Positions 57,142 to 64,000 of a stretch of 64,000 nucleotides of DNA are shown here, piece by piece (position 1 is the first letter of the stretch; every line of letters starts with the position of its first letter). This stretch comes from UBA5499 sp002426275 (GTDB taxonomy: Bacteria; Bacillota; DTU084), in assembly GCA_937888735.1 (NCBI GenBank), contig CALASN010000164.1, forward strand, positions 28,336 to 92,335. Direction: 5' to 3'. The notes beneath the pieces are model-generated. The model made no database searches. It was not told the origin of the DNA and was given only the letters and a program-made list of their open reading frames with translations. A program made the translations under genes and the position numbers.

Positions 57142-58026
57142 TTATTTTTCTGTTTTACGACGTTTTTTCGCTTCATACATTTTTTCGTCAGCGAATCTGA
57201 TGATTTCTTCTGCGCTCAGACCTGAGACTGGCATAGTGACTACACCTTGGGACACCACAATTGTTATCTGGTTGTCTTGGATAGAAACCTTTGTTTCATC
57301 AAAACGACGATAGATTCGTTCCGAAATCCTAAGAGCTCCTTGACTGTCGGTGCCGTTCAGGCAGACAACGAATTCATCTCCACCATAACGGGCTACCCAA
57401 TCCGTATCGTTTCTAAGACAGTCACGAATCGTATTGGCCGCCTGCTTTAAAATCTTATCTCCGGCAGCATGTCCAAACGTATCATTGACCGTTTTCAGGT
57501 TATCGATATCGATAAAAATCACAGACAGCGGTTTTTTGCTCATTTTAGCGCTAACGATATTGACGGGTAAACGATCGACTAAAAAGCGGCGATTGTAAAG
57601 CGACGTCAGTTCATCTCTGATTATCATATCATTGATATCTTTAACGACATCGCTCATTAACTTACCGTTTTGATAGTCTCCCGAACCGATCATCATGGTA
57701 TCGGTCACATTTTTTAAAAGCTCCAGCACCATTGGCTTTTCGGCGGAGTCTATAGGCAATGCGGTAACCAGCATTATTTCTTCAGGGCTATGTTCTAGCT
57801 TCATAAAGCTTCTTTGTTCACGATGAGCCCGCACGGAGATGCAGTTGTCGCAGATCTGTCCGCTTCCCCAATAAGCGTAACATATTTCACGCGTTTCGCT
57901 CGCGCTGCAATCGCGATATTCCATAACTCGTTTCCGGAGAGGATCCACAATCCGAACTGAATCATACATTTTATGAAAGAAATTCAAGTTTGCTTCTAAC
58001 TTATTTAAGGTCATTTTTTCTGGCAT
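57142..58026 (-). CDS. GGDEF diguanylate cyclase
   Basis: ATG at 58026, 7 nt after AAGGAGA; upstream in-frame codons to 58071 have no SD. 294 residues. N-terminal 130 residues are a possible PAS-like sensor with a cysteine-containing stretch (DCSASETREICYAYWGSGQICDNC) that could bind metal. The C-terminal GGDEF domain is complete: DELTSLYNRRFL, IFIDIDNLKTVND, ARYGGDEFVV. The I-site Arg expected nine residues before GG is an Asn, so product inhibition may be lost. It would make cyclic-di-GMP. Paired with the HD-GYP gene. Confidence 0.92.
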   Translation of the reverse strand: MPEKMTLNKLEANLNFFHKMYDSVRIVDPLRKRVMEYRDCSASETREICYAYWGSGQICDNCISVRAHREQRSFMKLEHSPEEIMLVTALPIDSAEKPMVLELLKNVTDTMMIGSGDYQNGKLMSDVVKDINDMIIRDELTSLYNRRFLVDRLPVNIVSAKMSKKPLSVIFIDIDNLKTVNDTFGHAAGDKILKQAANTIRDCLRNDTDWVARYGGDEFVVCLNGTDSQGALRISERIYRRFDETKVSIQDNQITIVVSQGVVTMPVSGLSAEEIIRFADEKMYEAKKRRKTEK

Positions 58027-58561
58027 ATGTATTCTCCTTAACCAAATAAAGTACCAGTGGAAAAAGAGCATTTTTTTCTGGCTCGCAATTCTGTTTCCGG
58101 TTCGCGTAAAGTATGTCCATTAGCGAATAATCAGTTTATCCAGCCGTAGGCGCAATGGTTCGAGAAGCATTGTTTTTTTCATAAGGGAGCTTTTTCTGTG
58201 ACGTTCTCACATTTCATCGAGAAAAGGAAGAAAGGTTATGGATTGCGCGACGCAAACGCCTTCTGCTGGATGATGCCATTCTTAATGGTCTGCATACGAC
58301 GCCTTATTGAAACAGTGCTTTGTCACGAATTATTCTGACTAGCCGACGCGTTAATGATGTTATTATAGCGTAAGATCCAGAAAATGGCAAACTGTACGCT
58401 AATATTGGTAGCTTAGCGATATGAAATCTCTGTTTTCCGCTGTAATTATGGCGTCAGGGTAACACGCTCATGAGTCGCTATCACAGATATAATCCGCTGA
58501 CTGTTGATCTTTTCACACATTATGCTATGATCTGCTTATGAAGAAACGAAGAGGTGCGTCC
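58027..58561 (+). other. 535-nt divergent intergenic region without a recognised gene
   Basis: Between the minus-strand GGDEF gene and plus-strand rlmD. A plus-strand frame near 58240-58380 (LLLDDAILNGLHTTPY, then a stop) has protein-like composition but is broken. No RNA gene or clear operator was seen. Confidence 0.45.
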
Positions 58562-59917
58562 ATGAGTTTTCAAAGAGGACAAATTATCCAAGCGGCGATT
58601 TCGGATCTCAGCCACGACGGAAGAGGAGTTGCGCATGTGGATGATTTCGCCGTTTTTGTCGCTGGCGCTCTTCCCGGCGAAGAAGTTCAGTTCCAAATCA
58701 CTGAAGTGAAAAAAAGTTATGCCCGGGGCGCTTTGAAAAAGATCGTTTCCGCCTCTCCTGCCAGAACAACTCCAGTCTGCGACCTCTATCCCCGTTGCGG
58801 CGGCTGTCAGCTTCAGCACCTCGACTATTCGCAGCAGCTGGCTGCCAAGGAGAAATACGTTTCCCAAACCATCAAGCGCATAGGAAAAATTCAGCCGCCG
58901 GTGCTGCCGATTATCGGCCTGGAAAATCCTTGGCAGTACCGGAATAAGGCTTTGTTTCCTTTCGCCCGGAAGGATGGCACTTTGCTCTTGGGCTGCTTTG
59001 AGATGGGGACTCACAATGTTGTGAATCTGGCCCATTGTCCCATCCAGCATCAAGCCCATCTGGCAGTATTGGCGAAGATCCGGGAATTGGTGGCAGCATA
59101 CGGTCTTTCGATTTATGATGAGCGGACCGGCTGCGGCCTGCTCCGGCATCTGCTCATCCGCACGGGATTTAAGACAGGGGAGACGCTTTTGGGCCTTGTC
59201 ACCACCAGCGAATGCTTCCCGGACTCCCAAAAATTCGCAGCAGAACTGGCTGGTGGCATAGATGAGAACATAGTTGGCGTAGTGAGAAATATTAATGACC
59301 GGCGTGGAAATGTTATTTTGGGATCGGAAAGCAGGCTGCTGTGGGGAAAACCGGTTCTCTATGAAGAGATCCTAGGCCTACGTTTCGCTATTTCAGCGAC
59401 CTCTTTTTTTCAGGTTAATCCGGCTGGGATGGAAAAGCTCTATGGGAAAGTGCTGGAGGCGGCGGGAAATTTTTCCGTGGCTGTGGATGCCTATTGCGGT
59501 ATAGGAAGCATCGCGCTTTTGCTGGCCAAAGCCGGGAAAAAAGTATATGGCATTGAAACCGTCTCTTCGGCAATATCAGACGCCAAGGAGAATGCCAGAC
59601 TTAATGGAATCGCCAATGCAGTATTTTTGGAAGGAAAGGTAGAAGAGGCGTTACCTCGGCTTTTAGGTACGGGCCTCAAGCCGGATCTTGTGGTCTTGGA
59701 TCCGCCGCGCAAGGGCTGCGAGGGAAACGTACTATCCGCAATCGTAGAAGCGCAAATTTCCAAACTAGTCTATGTTTCCTGCAATCCCAGCACCTTGGCC
59801 CGCGATCTGGCTGCCTTGTCTCCGTTTTATGAAACAAAATGGGTTCAACCGGTTGATATGTTCCCGCAAACTTACCACGTTGAGTGCGTGGTATTAATGT
59901 CAAGGGTAAAGAAGTAA
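58562..59917 (+). CDS. rlmD: 23S rRNA (uracil-5-)-methyltransferase RlmD family
   Basis: ATG at 58562 after GAGGTG; 451 residues. N-terminal TRAM-like domain (IQAAISDLSHDGRGVAHVDDFAVFV), a four-cysteine Fe-S motif beginning CDLYPRCGGCQLQHL, and a SAM fold AVDAYCGIGSIALLLAKAG, LDPPRKGCEG, and VSCNPSTLARDL with the catalytic cysteine. RlmD methylates U1939 of 23S rRNA, RlmCD makes both U747 and U1939; the sequence cannot separate them. Confidence 0.93.
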   Translation: MSFQRGQIIQAAISDLSHDGRGVAHVDDFAVFVAGALPGEEVQFQITEVKKSYARGALKKIVSASPARTTPVCDLYPRCGGCQLQHLDYSQQLAAKEKYVSQTIKRIGKIQPPVLPIIGLENPWQYRNKALFPFARKDGTLLLGCFEMGTHNVVNLAHCPIQHQAHLAVLAKIRELVAAYGLSIYDERTGCGLLRHLLIRTGFKTGETLLGLVTTSECFPDSQKFAAELAGGIDENIVGVVRNINDRRGNVILGSESRLLWGKPVLYEEILGLRFAISATSFFQVNPAGMEKLYGKVLEAAGNFSVAVDAYCGIGSIALLLAKAGKKVYGIETVSSAISDAKENARLNGIANAVFLEGKVEEALPRLLGTGLKPDLVVLDPPRKGCEGNVLSAIVEAQISKLVYVSCNPSTLARDLAALSPFYETKWVQPVDMFPQTYHVECVVLMSRVKK

Positions 59918-60041
59918 GTGTGTGAAAAACCCAGTAATACCGGTACTTCCGGGGTTTGCTGGCAAAAATCCGGTGCGCCGAAAACGGCGGAATATCGCTT
60001 TGAGGGAACAAGTCCGGAGGGCGGATTTCAGGCGCGAGTGA

Positions 60042-60165
60042 ACAGGATTGATGTTGGCACTTCACGAGTGTACAGGATAGATGTTTTGGTGTTTTTGGGG
60101 GTGGTGATAGGACAGAATTGATGTTTTTCAGATTTTTTTGAGGTTGTGTGGTCAGATTGGATGTT
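60042..60165 (+). repeat. Four short direct repeats, 30-40 nt apart
   Basis: ACAGGATTGATGTT (60042-60055), ACAGGATAGATGTT (60072-60085), ACAGAATTGATGTT (60112-60125) and TCAGATTGGATGTT (60152-60165). Spacing between starts is 30, 40 and 40 nt. The first two share a longer GAGTG(A/T) before the block. They sit downstream of rlmD, before the broken 68-codon gene. They could be transposon-end repeats or protein-binding sites on one DNA face. Confidence 0.7.
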
Positions 60166-60209
60166 AGGATAAAAATGTGTATTGTTTCAGGGGAAAGAAG
60201 GTAGTTGAA

Positions 60210-60416
60210 ATGAGCAAATACAGTACCTTGTGGGAATATATTTGACAAAACGGAAGCCAGTCATTTCAATTGACTTTCGATGAGATCAAACGTATTGCAG
60301 GAATACCAATTGACCATTCTTTTTTGAATTATAAAAAAGAGTTAAAGGAATACGGCTATGAAGTCGACAAAATATCACTGAAAAAACAGATCATAACTTT
60401 TAACAAAATAAATTAG
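60210..60416 (+). pseudogene. 68-codon conserved-type small protein interrupted by TGA
   Basis: ATG 60210 behind AAGAAGG (9 nt). Frame reads MSKYSTLWEYI, then TGA (60243-60245), then QNGSQSFQLTFDEIKRIAGIP and IDHSFLNYKKELKEYGYEVDKISLKKQ, ending TAG at 60414-60416. The region after the TGA is unbroken over 56 codons, and the words match a small clostridial family that begins LWEYIK-NGSQSxxLTFxEI. So a single nonsense change likely inactivated a recently working gene. Selenocysteine is unlikely here. Confidence 0.7.
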
Positions 60417-60439
60417 CATTATGGAAAGAGGCCAGAGTA

Positions 60440-61015
60440 ATGCGTAAGCCATTATCTGAAATGACGCTTCAGGAACTGTGGGAACTGTTTCCCATTCAGC
60501 TGACGGAGCACAAAACATACTGGAAAGATTGGTACCGGGAAGAGCAGGCGTTTCTGTCCTCTTTTCTACCGAAGGACGTCTGGATTTATCATATCGGCAG
60601 TACCGCCATTGATGGCATCTGGGCTAAGCCGATTGTGGACACCTTGGCGGAAGCACCGCTCGCAGAGCATGAGACAATTAAAAAATTCTTGCTGGAAAAC
60701 GGTTATCTCTGCATGGCGAAAAGCGAAAAGCGTATGGATTTTAATAAAGGTTATACACCCGAGGGCTTTGCCGAGCGGGTGTTTCACTTACATTTGCGGG
60801 ATTTCGGCGACCACGACGAGCTGTATTTTCGGGACTACTTGAACGAGCATCCCGAAACGGCAAAGAAATATGAAAAATTGAAGCTGTCCCTTTGGAAGAC
60901 TTATGAGCATGACCGGGACGGCTATACGGAGCAAAAAACCAGTTTTGTCCGAAAGGTTACAGAGCAAGCTTTCGCGCAGTATGGGAAGGAGAAATATTTA
61001 TTCTATGTTAAATAG
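60440..61015 (+). CDS. GrpB/UPF0157 family protein
   Basis: 191 residues; ATG 9 nt after GAGG. HNPxW-type start TEHKTYWKDWYREEQAFL, IYHIGSTAIDGIWAKPIVDTLAEA, FHLHLRDFGDHDELYFRDYLNEHPETAKKYEKLKLSLW are the family motifs. GrpB proteins adopt a nucleotidyltransferase-like fold (H-GSTA and D motifs) but their activity is not well established. It overlaps the nitrilase gene by 11 nt. Confidence 0.9.
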   Translation: MRKPLSEMTLQELWELFPIQLTEHKTYWKDWYREEQAFLSSFLPKDVWIYHIGSTAIDGIWAKPIVDTLAEAPLAEHETIKKFLLENGYLCMAKSEKRMDFNKGYTPEGFAERVFHLHLRDFGDHDELYFRDYLNEHPETAKKYEKLKLSLWKTYEHDRDGYTEQKTSFVRKVTEQAFAQYGKEKYLFYVK

Positions 61016-61886
61016 TCTGAGAATTGCGTTATTGCAGATTTTGACCGAAGGTACTTTAGAAGGCAATCTGCGAAAAGGATTGAGCTATTGTAAAAAAGCA
61101 AAAAACATGGGCGCGGATATCGCCCTGTTCCCTGAAATGTGGAGTGTGGGTTACCGCATCCCGGAAAACACAGACGAATTGAAAGCCGGCGCTATATCAG
61201 CCGACAGCGATTTTCTCTGTTCTTTCGCCAAATTAGCAAAAGAACTTGATATGGCAATCGGGATCACTTTTCTTGAACAGTATGATCCTCGGCCACGGAA
61301 CACATTCTGCCTTTTTGACCGTTTCAGCAATCGTGTGCTCACCTATGCGAAAGTGCATATCTGCGATTTCGGTGATGAATGCAGGCTGACAGCCGGCGAT
61401 GATTTTTATGTCACCGATTTGAACACTGAAAAGGGCAATGTAAAGATTGGCGCAATGATCTGCTACGATCGCGAATTCCCAGAAAGCGCAAGAATTTTGA
61501 TGTTAAAAGGTGCTGAAATCATCTTGGTGCCAAATGCATGCCCGATGGAAATTAACCGCATTTCGCAGCTACGCGCACGGGCCTTTGAAAACATGGTTGG
61601 TATCGCGACTGTAAATTATCCCTTAGGTCAGCCGGATTGCAACGGGCACTCAACTGCCTTTGACGGGATTGCATATAGGGCCTCCAAATCCGGCTTCAGA
61701 GATACTTTAATTGTGGAAGCAGGTGAGCGTGAGGGCATTTATATGGCCGATTTTCCTATTGATGAAATTCGAAAATACAGAAGTCATGAAGTGCATGGAA
61801 ATGCTTACCGTCATCCGCAGAAATACAAGCTACTCGTTTCTGAAAATATTGAAGAACCGTTTCTTCGGAAAGACTACCGAAAATAA
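61005..61886 (+). CDS. Carbon-nitrogen hydrolase (nitrilase superfamily)
   Basis: ATG at 61005, inside the GrpB end; in-frame codons upstream to 60903 overlap GrpB. 293 residues. Catalytic triad in place: E in ALFPEMWS, K in YAKVHICDFGDE, C in MICYDREFPESARILM. Then NYPLGQPDCNGHSTAFDG. Cytoplasmic, hydrolyses an amide or nitrile; subfamily (omega-amidase, N-carbamoyl hydrolase) cannot be told. Confidence 0.9.
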   Translation: MLNSLRIALLQILTEGTLEGNLRKGLSYCKKAKNMGADIALFPEMWSVGYRIPENTDELKAGAISADSDFLCSFAKLAKELDMAIGITFLEQYDPRPRNTFCLFDRFSNRVLTYAKVHICDFGDECRLTAGDDFYVTDLNTEKGNVKIGAMICYDREFPESARILMLKGAEIILVPNACPMEINRISQLRARAFENMVGIATVNYPLGQPDCNGHSTAFDGIAYRASKSGFRDTLIVEAGEREGIYMADFPIDEIRKYRSHEVHGNAYRHPQKYKLLVSENIEEPFLRKDYRK

Positions 61887-61948
61887 GAATTACTTGGTGT
61901 GAACCACGCAAATATCGCACATCTAAAAGCAACAGCAATCAAAAGCCG

Positions 61949-62119
61949 CTGTTGGAAAACGGCTGTTTCTGCATGGCGCAAAGCGAAAAGTGCATGGATA
62001 TTAATAAAGGCTACACCACTGACGGCTATACGGAGCAGAAAACCGGCTTTGTCAAAGAAGTTACGCAGTTGCCCATAGCGCAGTACCGCAGTACGGAAAG
62101 GACAAATATCAATGAGTGA
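61949..62119 (+). pseudogene. Internally deleted GrpB fragment
   Basis: LLENGCFCMAQSEKCMDINKGYT matches LLENGYLCMAKSEKRMDFNKGYT of the intact gene 1.2 kb upstream; then the text jumps to DGYTEQKTGFVKEVTQ, the part near the intact gene's end (DGYTEQKTSFVRKVTE). The jump is between two GYT words, which suggests deletion between short repeats. It ends NINE-stop at 62117-62119, overlapping the start of the next remnant. Confidence 0.85.
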
Positions 62120-62210
62120 TTGGTTTACAATAGACCGCATTGATGCGGATACATATATCATCAGCGAATACAGGACAGGTATATCCACCAGATTTGAAAT
62201 ACTTTTTTGA
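62112..62210 (+). pseudogene. Truncated metallo-beta-lactamase-fold hydrolase start
   Basis: ATG 62112 reads MSDWFTIDRIDADTYIISEYR, the typical N-terminus of a clostridial MBL-fold hydrolase, then loses similarity and stops at TGA 62208. The start overlaps the GrpB fragment's end, as if both were once a translationally coupled pair. No HxHxDH motif remains. Confidence 0.6.
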
Positions 62211-62248
62211 ATGCACTTCACTTATATAATTTATATTGAGTATAATAT

Positions 62249-62286
62249 TGTCAATATTGACATCATATAATCGGTTGGGTTATAAT
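62249..62286 (+). promoter_or_regulatory. sigma-A promoter with a perfect 14-bp palindrome over its -35
   Basis: TTGACA (62257-62262), 18 nt, TATAAT (62281-62286). The palindrome TGTCAATATTGACA (62249-62262) includes the whole -35. The predicted transcript starts near 62293, about 17 nt before the ATG at 62310, with a GGGGG SD in between. A repressor dimer bound here would exclude RNA polymerase; the winged helix of the first gene is a candidate. Confidence 0.8.
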
Positions 62287-62309
62287 TAGATAAAGGGGGT
62301 ATCAGTACA

Positions 62310-63053
62310 ATGAGCCATATTATGATTATCAAGAGCAGTTGCCCCGACATTGGACTATATACACGCCCTGCAACTATAGGCGATGAATATTCGCTCGTAG
62401 AGCAGTTCATTGAATATTACTGCCATACATTCACTCGAAATAATAAGAAAACCCAATTGGCGGTGTTCGTTGAGCCGCGCATTGATTCGGGCTTTCCTGA
62501 TGTAGTGTTTGCCTCTTACCTCCCGTCAATCATTGATAACTGGTCTGATAAGCGTGAGGGGTTGGATGTGTATGACCTAAAACTGCTATCATATCTTTGC
62601 ACTACTGAAAACATGCTTGGAGCGAGGCTAATCTCAACGCTCGGGTTCCCCGAGAAGCAGACCATTACATCGCTCGAGAAGCTGATGGATGCTAAGTTGA
62701 TTTCGTATCGAAACCATAGTTGGCGCGTCCGCGAACTGCGTGACGTGTTCAGCTTAACAAAACTAATTGCGGTTGAAGCAAAGCTCAATGATATGAATAA
62801 AGTTGTGGAACAAACACATCTTAACACTCGATTTGCTTCCCATTCATATGCCCTGACTAATTCAGCGCACCCGCAGGGGGAAACTGTTAAGACATTCAAA
62901 AAGTTTGGCATCGGATTATACGGGAAAGGTTCACAGTTCTGCAGAATAGTAGAAGCCAGACAATATAATCTGCCGTCCAGTTATCTGTCATTCCAGTTCA
63001 ATGAGTGGATTGGCAAATCTCTTGCCCATCATGGGGGAGCACAATATGCGTGA
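62310..63053 (+). CDS. PD-(D/E)XK nuclease-like protein with inserted winged helix
   Basis: 247 residues, no signal or membrane segment. Residues 54-70 read EPRIDSGFPDVVFASY with a possible PD motif (63-64). Residues 88-140 (YDLKLLSYLCTTENMLGARLI, EKQTITSLEKLMDAKLI, SWRVR) look like a winged helix. Residues 152-160 LIAVEAKLN give E156-x-K158, followed by VVEQTHLNTRFASHSYA, the order seen in restriction-endonuclease-like folds (PD...ExK...Q). I infer the fold from this pattern only. The end overlaps the kinase gene by 8 nt. Confidence 0.6.
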   Translation: MSHIMIIKSSCPDIGLYTRPATIGDEYSLVEQFIEYYCHTFTRNNKKTQLAVFVEPRIDSGFPDVVFASYLPSIIDNWSDKREGLDVYDLKLLSYLCTTENMLGARLISTLGFPEKQTITSLEKLMDAKLISYRNHSWRVRELRDVFSLTKLIAVEAKLNDMNKVVEQTHLNTRFASHSYALTNSAHPQGETVKTFKKFGIGLYGKGSQFCRIVEARQYNLPSSYLSFQFNEWIGKSLAHHGGAQYA

Positions 63054-63891
63054 TTTTGATTCGTTGAAGGCGATGCTCACAGACCTAACGCAGATTGCAC
63101 GCGGCGGGCAGAAGGTGGTTTTCAGCGCAATGCATCCGGCGTATGGGAACATTGTGCTGAAGCTGTTTTTTAAGATGGATGCTCGCTCACAGCGTGAGAT
63201 AGACATCAGTGAGAACGGCGAATTTAATTGCGTTCCAACCATTTACGAGACCGGACACGTTATCTATGAAAGCGCGGATACATTGTTTGTTATCGAGCAG
63301 CGTATTGATGGCGAAGAACTACGGAACCGTATTGTACGCGGCGAACGCTTCACGCTGAAAGAAGCTGTTGACTTCCTGGAGCAAGGCTTAGTGTTTATTA
63401 AGCAATTGGAAAAGAAGAATATTGTGCATCGCGACATCAAGCCGGAGAATATCATCGTTTCGGCTAAAGGCAAGGTATACTTCCTGGATTTCGGAATTGC
63501 TCGGATACTTGGAGTGCCATCCCTTACAAAAACAGAGGCACTCGTAGGACCGCATACACCCGGATATGCCGCGCCGGAACAGTTCAATAATCTGAAAAGT
63601 GATATCGACTCTCGCGCTGATTTGTTTTCTATTGGCGTGGTGACGTATGAGTGTCTGACTGGAAAAAATCCGTTCAGCGAGGGAGCAATAAGCCACTTGG
63701 ATATTCTTCAACGAACGGAAACAATAACGCCCGTCAGCTTTCAGATTCAAGGCGACACGCATCAACAGTTTATGGGGTTATTGAGTTCGCTAATGGGTAA
63801 GTTCCCGTCACGCCGGCCGAAAAATGCGAGTCAGGCGTTGGATTGGTTAAACGCCGCAAAATCTACACTTCAATACGAGGGGGCGAAGTAA
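63046..63891 (+). CDS. Soluble serine/threonine protein kinase
   Basis: ATG 63046, 7 nt after GGGGGAG; 281 residues. Hanks-type kinase: VVFSA...NIVLKL with Lys39, IVHRDIKPENIIV with catalytic D130, LDFGIARIL with metal-binding D148, an activation loop with several T residues, YAAPEQF, and SRADLFSIGVVTYECLTGKNPF. No membrane helix or PASTA domain, unlike PknB. It is the central gene of an overlapping three-gene unit. Confidence 0.93.
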   Translation: MRDFDSLKAMLTDLTQIARGGQKVVFSAMHPAYGNIVLKLFFKMDARSQREIDISENGEFNCVPTIYETGHVIYESADTLFVIEQRIDGEELRNRIVRGERFTLKEAVDFLEQGLVFIKQLEKKNIVHRDIKPENIIVSAKGKVYFLDFGIARILGVPSLTKTEALVGPHTPGYAAPEQFNNLKSDIDSRADLFSIGVVTYECLTGKNPFSEGAISHLDILQRTETITPVSFQIQGDTHQQFMGLLSSLMGKFPSRRPKNASQALDWLNAAKSTLQYEGAK

Positions 63892-64000
63892 TGAAATTCT
63901 ATATACAGATGGGTCACGGTATGCAGACGCTTTGCAAAGACCTTTGCGAGGCTTGGCAGGGCACAACTGTGATTCTTAGTCCGCAGAACATATATCCGAC
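63891..64000 (+). CDS. Third gene of the kinase cassette, 3' end outside window
   Basis: ATG 63891-63893 shares a base with the kinase stop (TAATG), implying coupled translation. The 36 visible residues are MKFYIQMGHGMQTLCKDLCE then AWQGTTVILSPQNIYP. No family is recognised from this fragment. The short hydrophobic start and VILSPxN could be the first strands of an alpha/beta or barrel fold. Confidence 0.65.
   Translation, partial: MKFYIQMGHGMQTLCKDLCEAWQGTTVILSPQNIYP

Noticed and set aside
60243..60245. Selenocysteine at the in-frame TGA
   Set aside because: Only a weak 5-bp hairpin follows; the small family has no known redox role, and nearby genes are also broken.
1..64000. CRISPR array, tRNA, rRNA or riboswitch
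   Set aside because: No regularly spaced identical repeats and no recognisable cloverleaf or conserved riboswitch core were seen on reading; a covariance-model scan would be decisive.

Overview
The window looks like chromosomal DNA of an anaerobic, spore-forming Firmicute of the Clostridia/Limnochordia type. The signs are an IspH fused to S1 ribosomal domains, a YtfJ/GerW sporulation protein next to scpAB and a DUF2953 gene, a clostridial HutP-like gene heading an aromatic/histidine gene cluster, strong GGAGG ribosome sites, frequent TTG/GTG starts, and very tight gene packing with short overlaps. A species cannot be named from the sequence.

Region 1 (1-31.1 kb) is a carbohydrate-scavenging region. 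It holds a cut-off secreted F5/8C/FlgD-like protein, two tandem duplicated ~1050-residue secreted glycosidases, an orphan sugar-binding protein, a GH130 phosphorylase, an MFS exporter and a LacI regulator. Divergent from LacI is a promoter for a frame-broken glycosidase-like gene and a fucose/arabinose-isomerase-like protein. Then come a beta-CASP ribonuclease with a duplicated C-terminal module, a GH42 beta-galactosidase, a lipoprotein esterase, an AraC regulator divergent from a DUF5107-TPR protein, a clan-A glycosidase and an FAD oxidoreductase with a frameshifted tail. No ABC sugar permease is present.

Region 2 (31.1-34.65 kb) is decayed: a broken AT-rich glycosidase pseudogene, an intact ferritin-like gene, and remnants of two kinds of transposase.

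Region 3 (34.65-54.8 kb) is the housekeeping core: lysA, an M50 protease, trpS, scpA, scpB, then convergent ytfJ and DUF2953, an FAD oxidoreductase, and a promoter driving a new-looking 45-residue ORF coupled to rluB. A run of HI0933 flavoprotein, hutP-like, aroH, hisC, aroF, tyrA, aroA, cmk, plsC and ispH-rpsA follows, ending at a strong double terminator facing aconitase. The aro genes form the shikimate-to-prephenate and tyrosine branch, with hisC supplying an aminotransferase.

Region 4 (54.8-64 kb) is accessory. It holds two decayed genes (GrpB, GNAT), a GGDEF/HD-GYP cyclic-di-GMP pair, rlmD, a helically phased repeat cluster, a nonsense-broken 68-codon gene, an intact GrpB, a nitrilase, and a deleted second GrpB overlapping a truncated metallo-hydrolase start.

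At the right edge, behind its own promoter and a perfect 14-bp palindrome, is the most interesting element. It is a tightly overlapping operon of a PD-(D/E)XK-like protein with an inserted winged helix, a soluble Ser/Thr kinase, and a third gene cut off by the window end. It is a candidate new defence or regulatory cassette.
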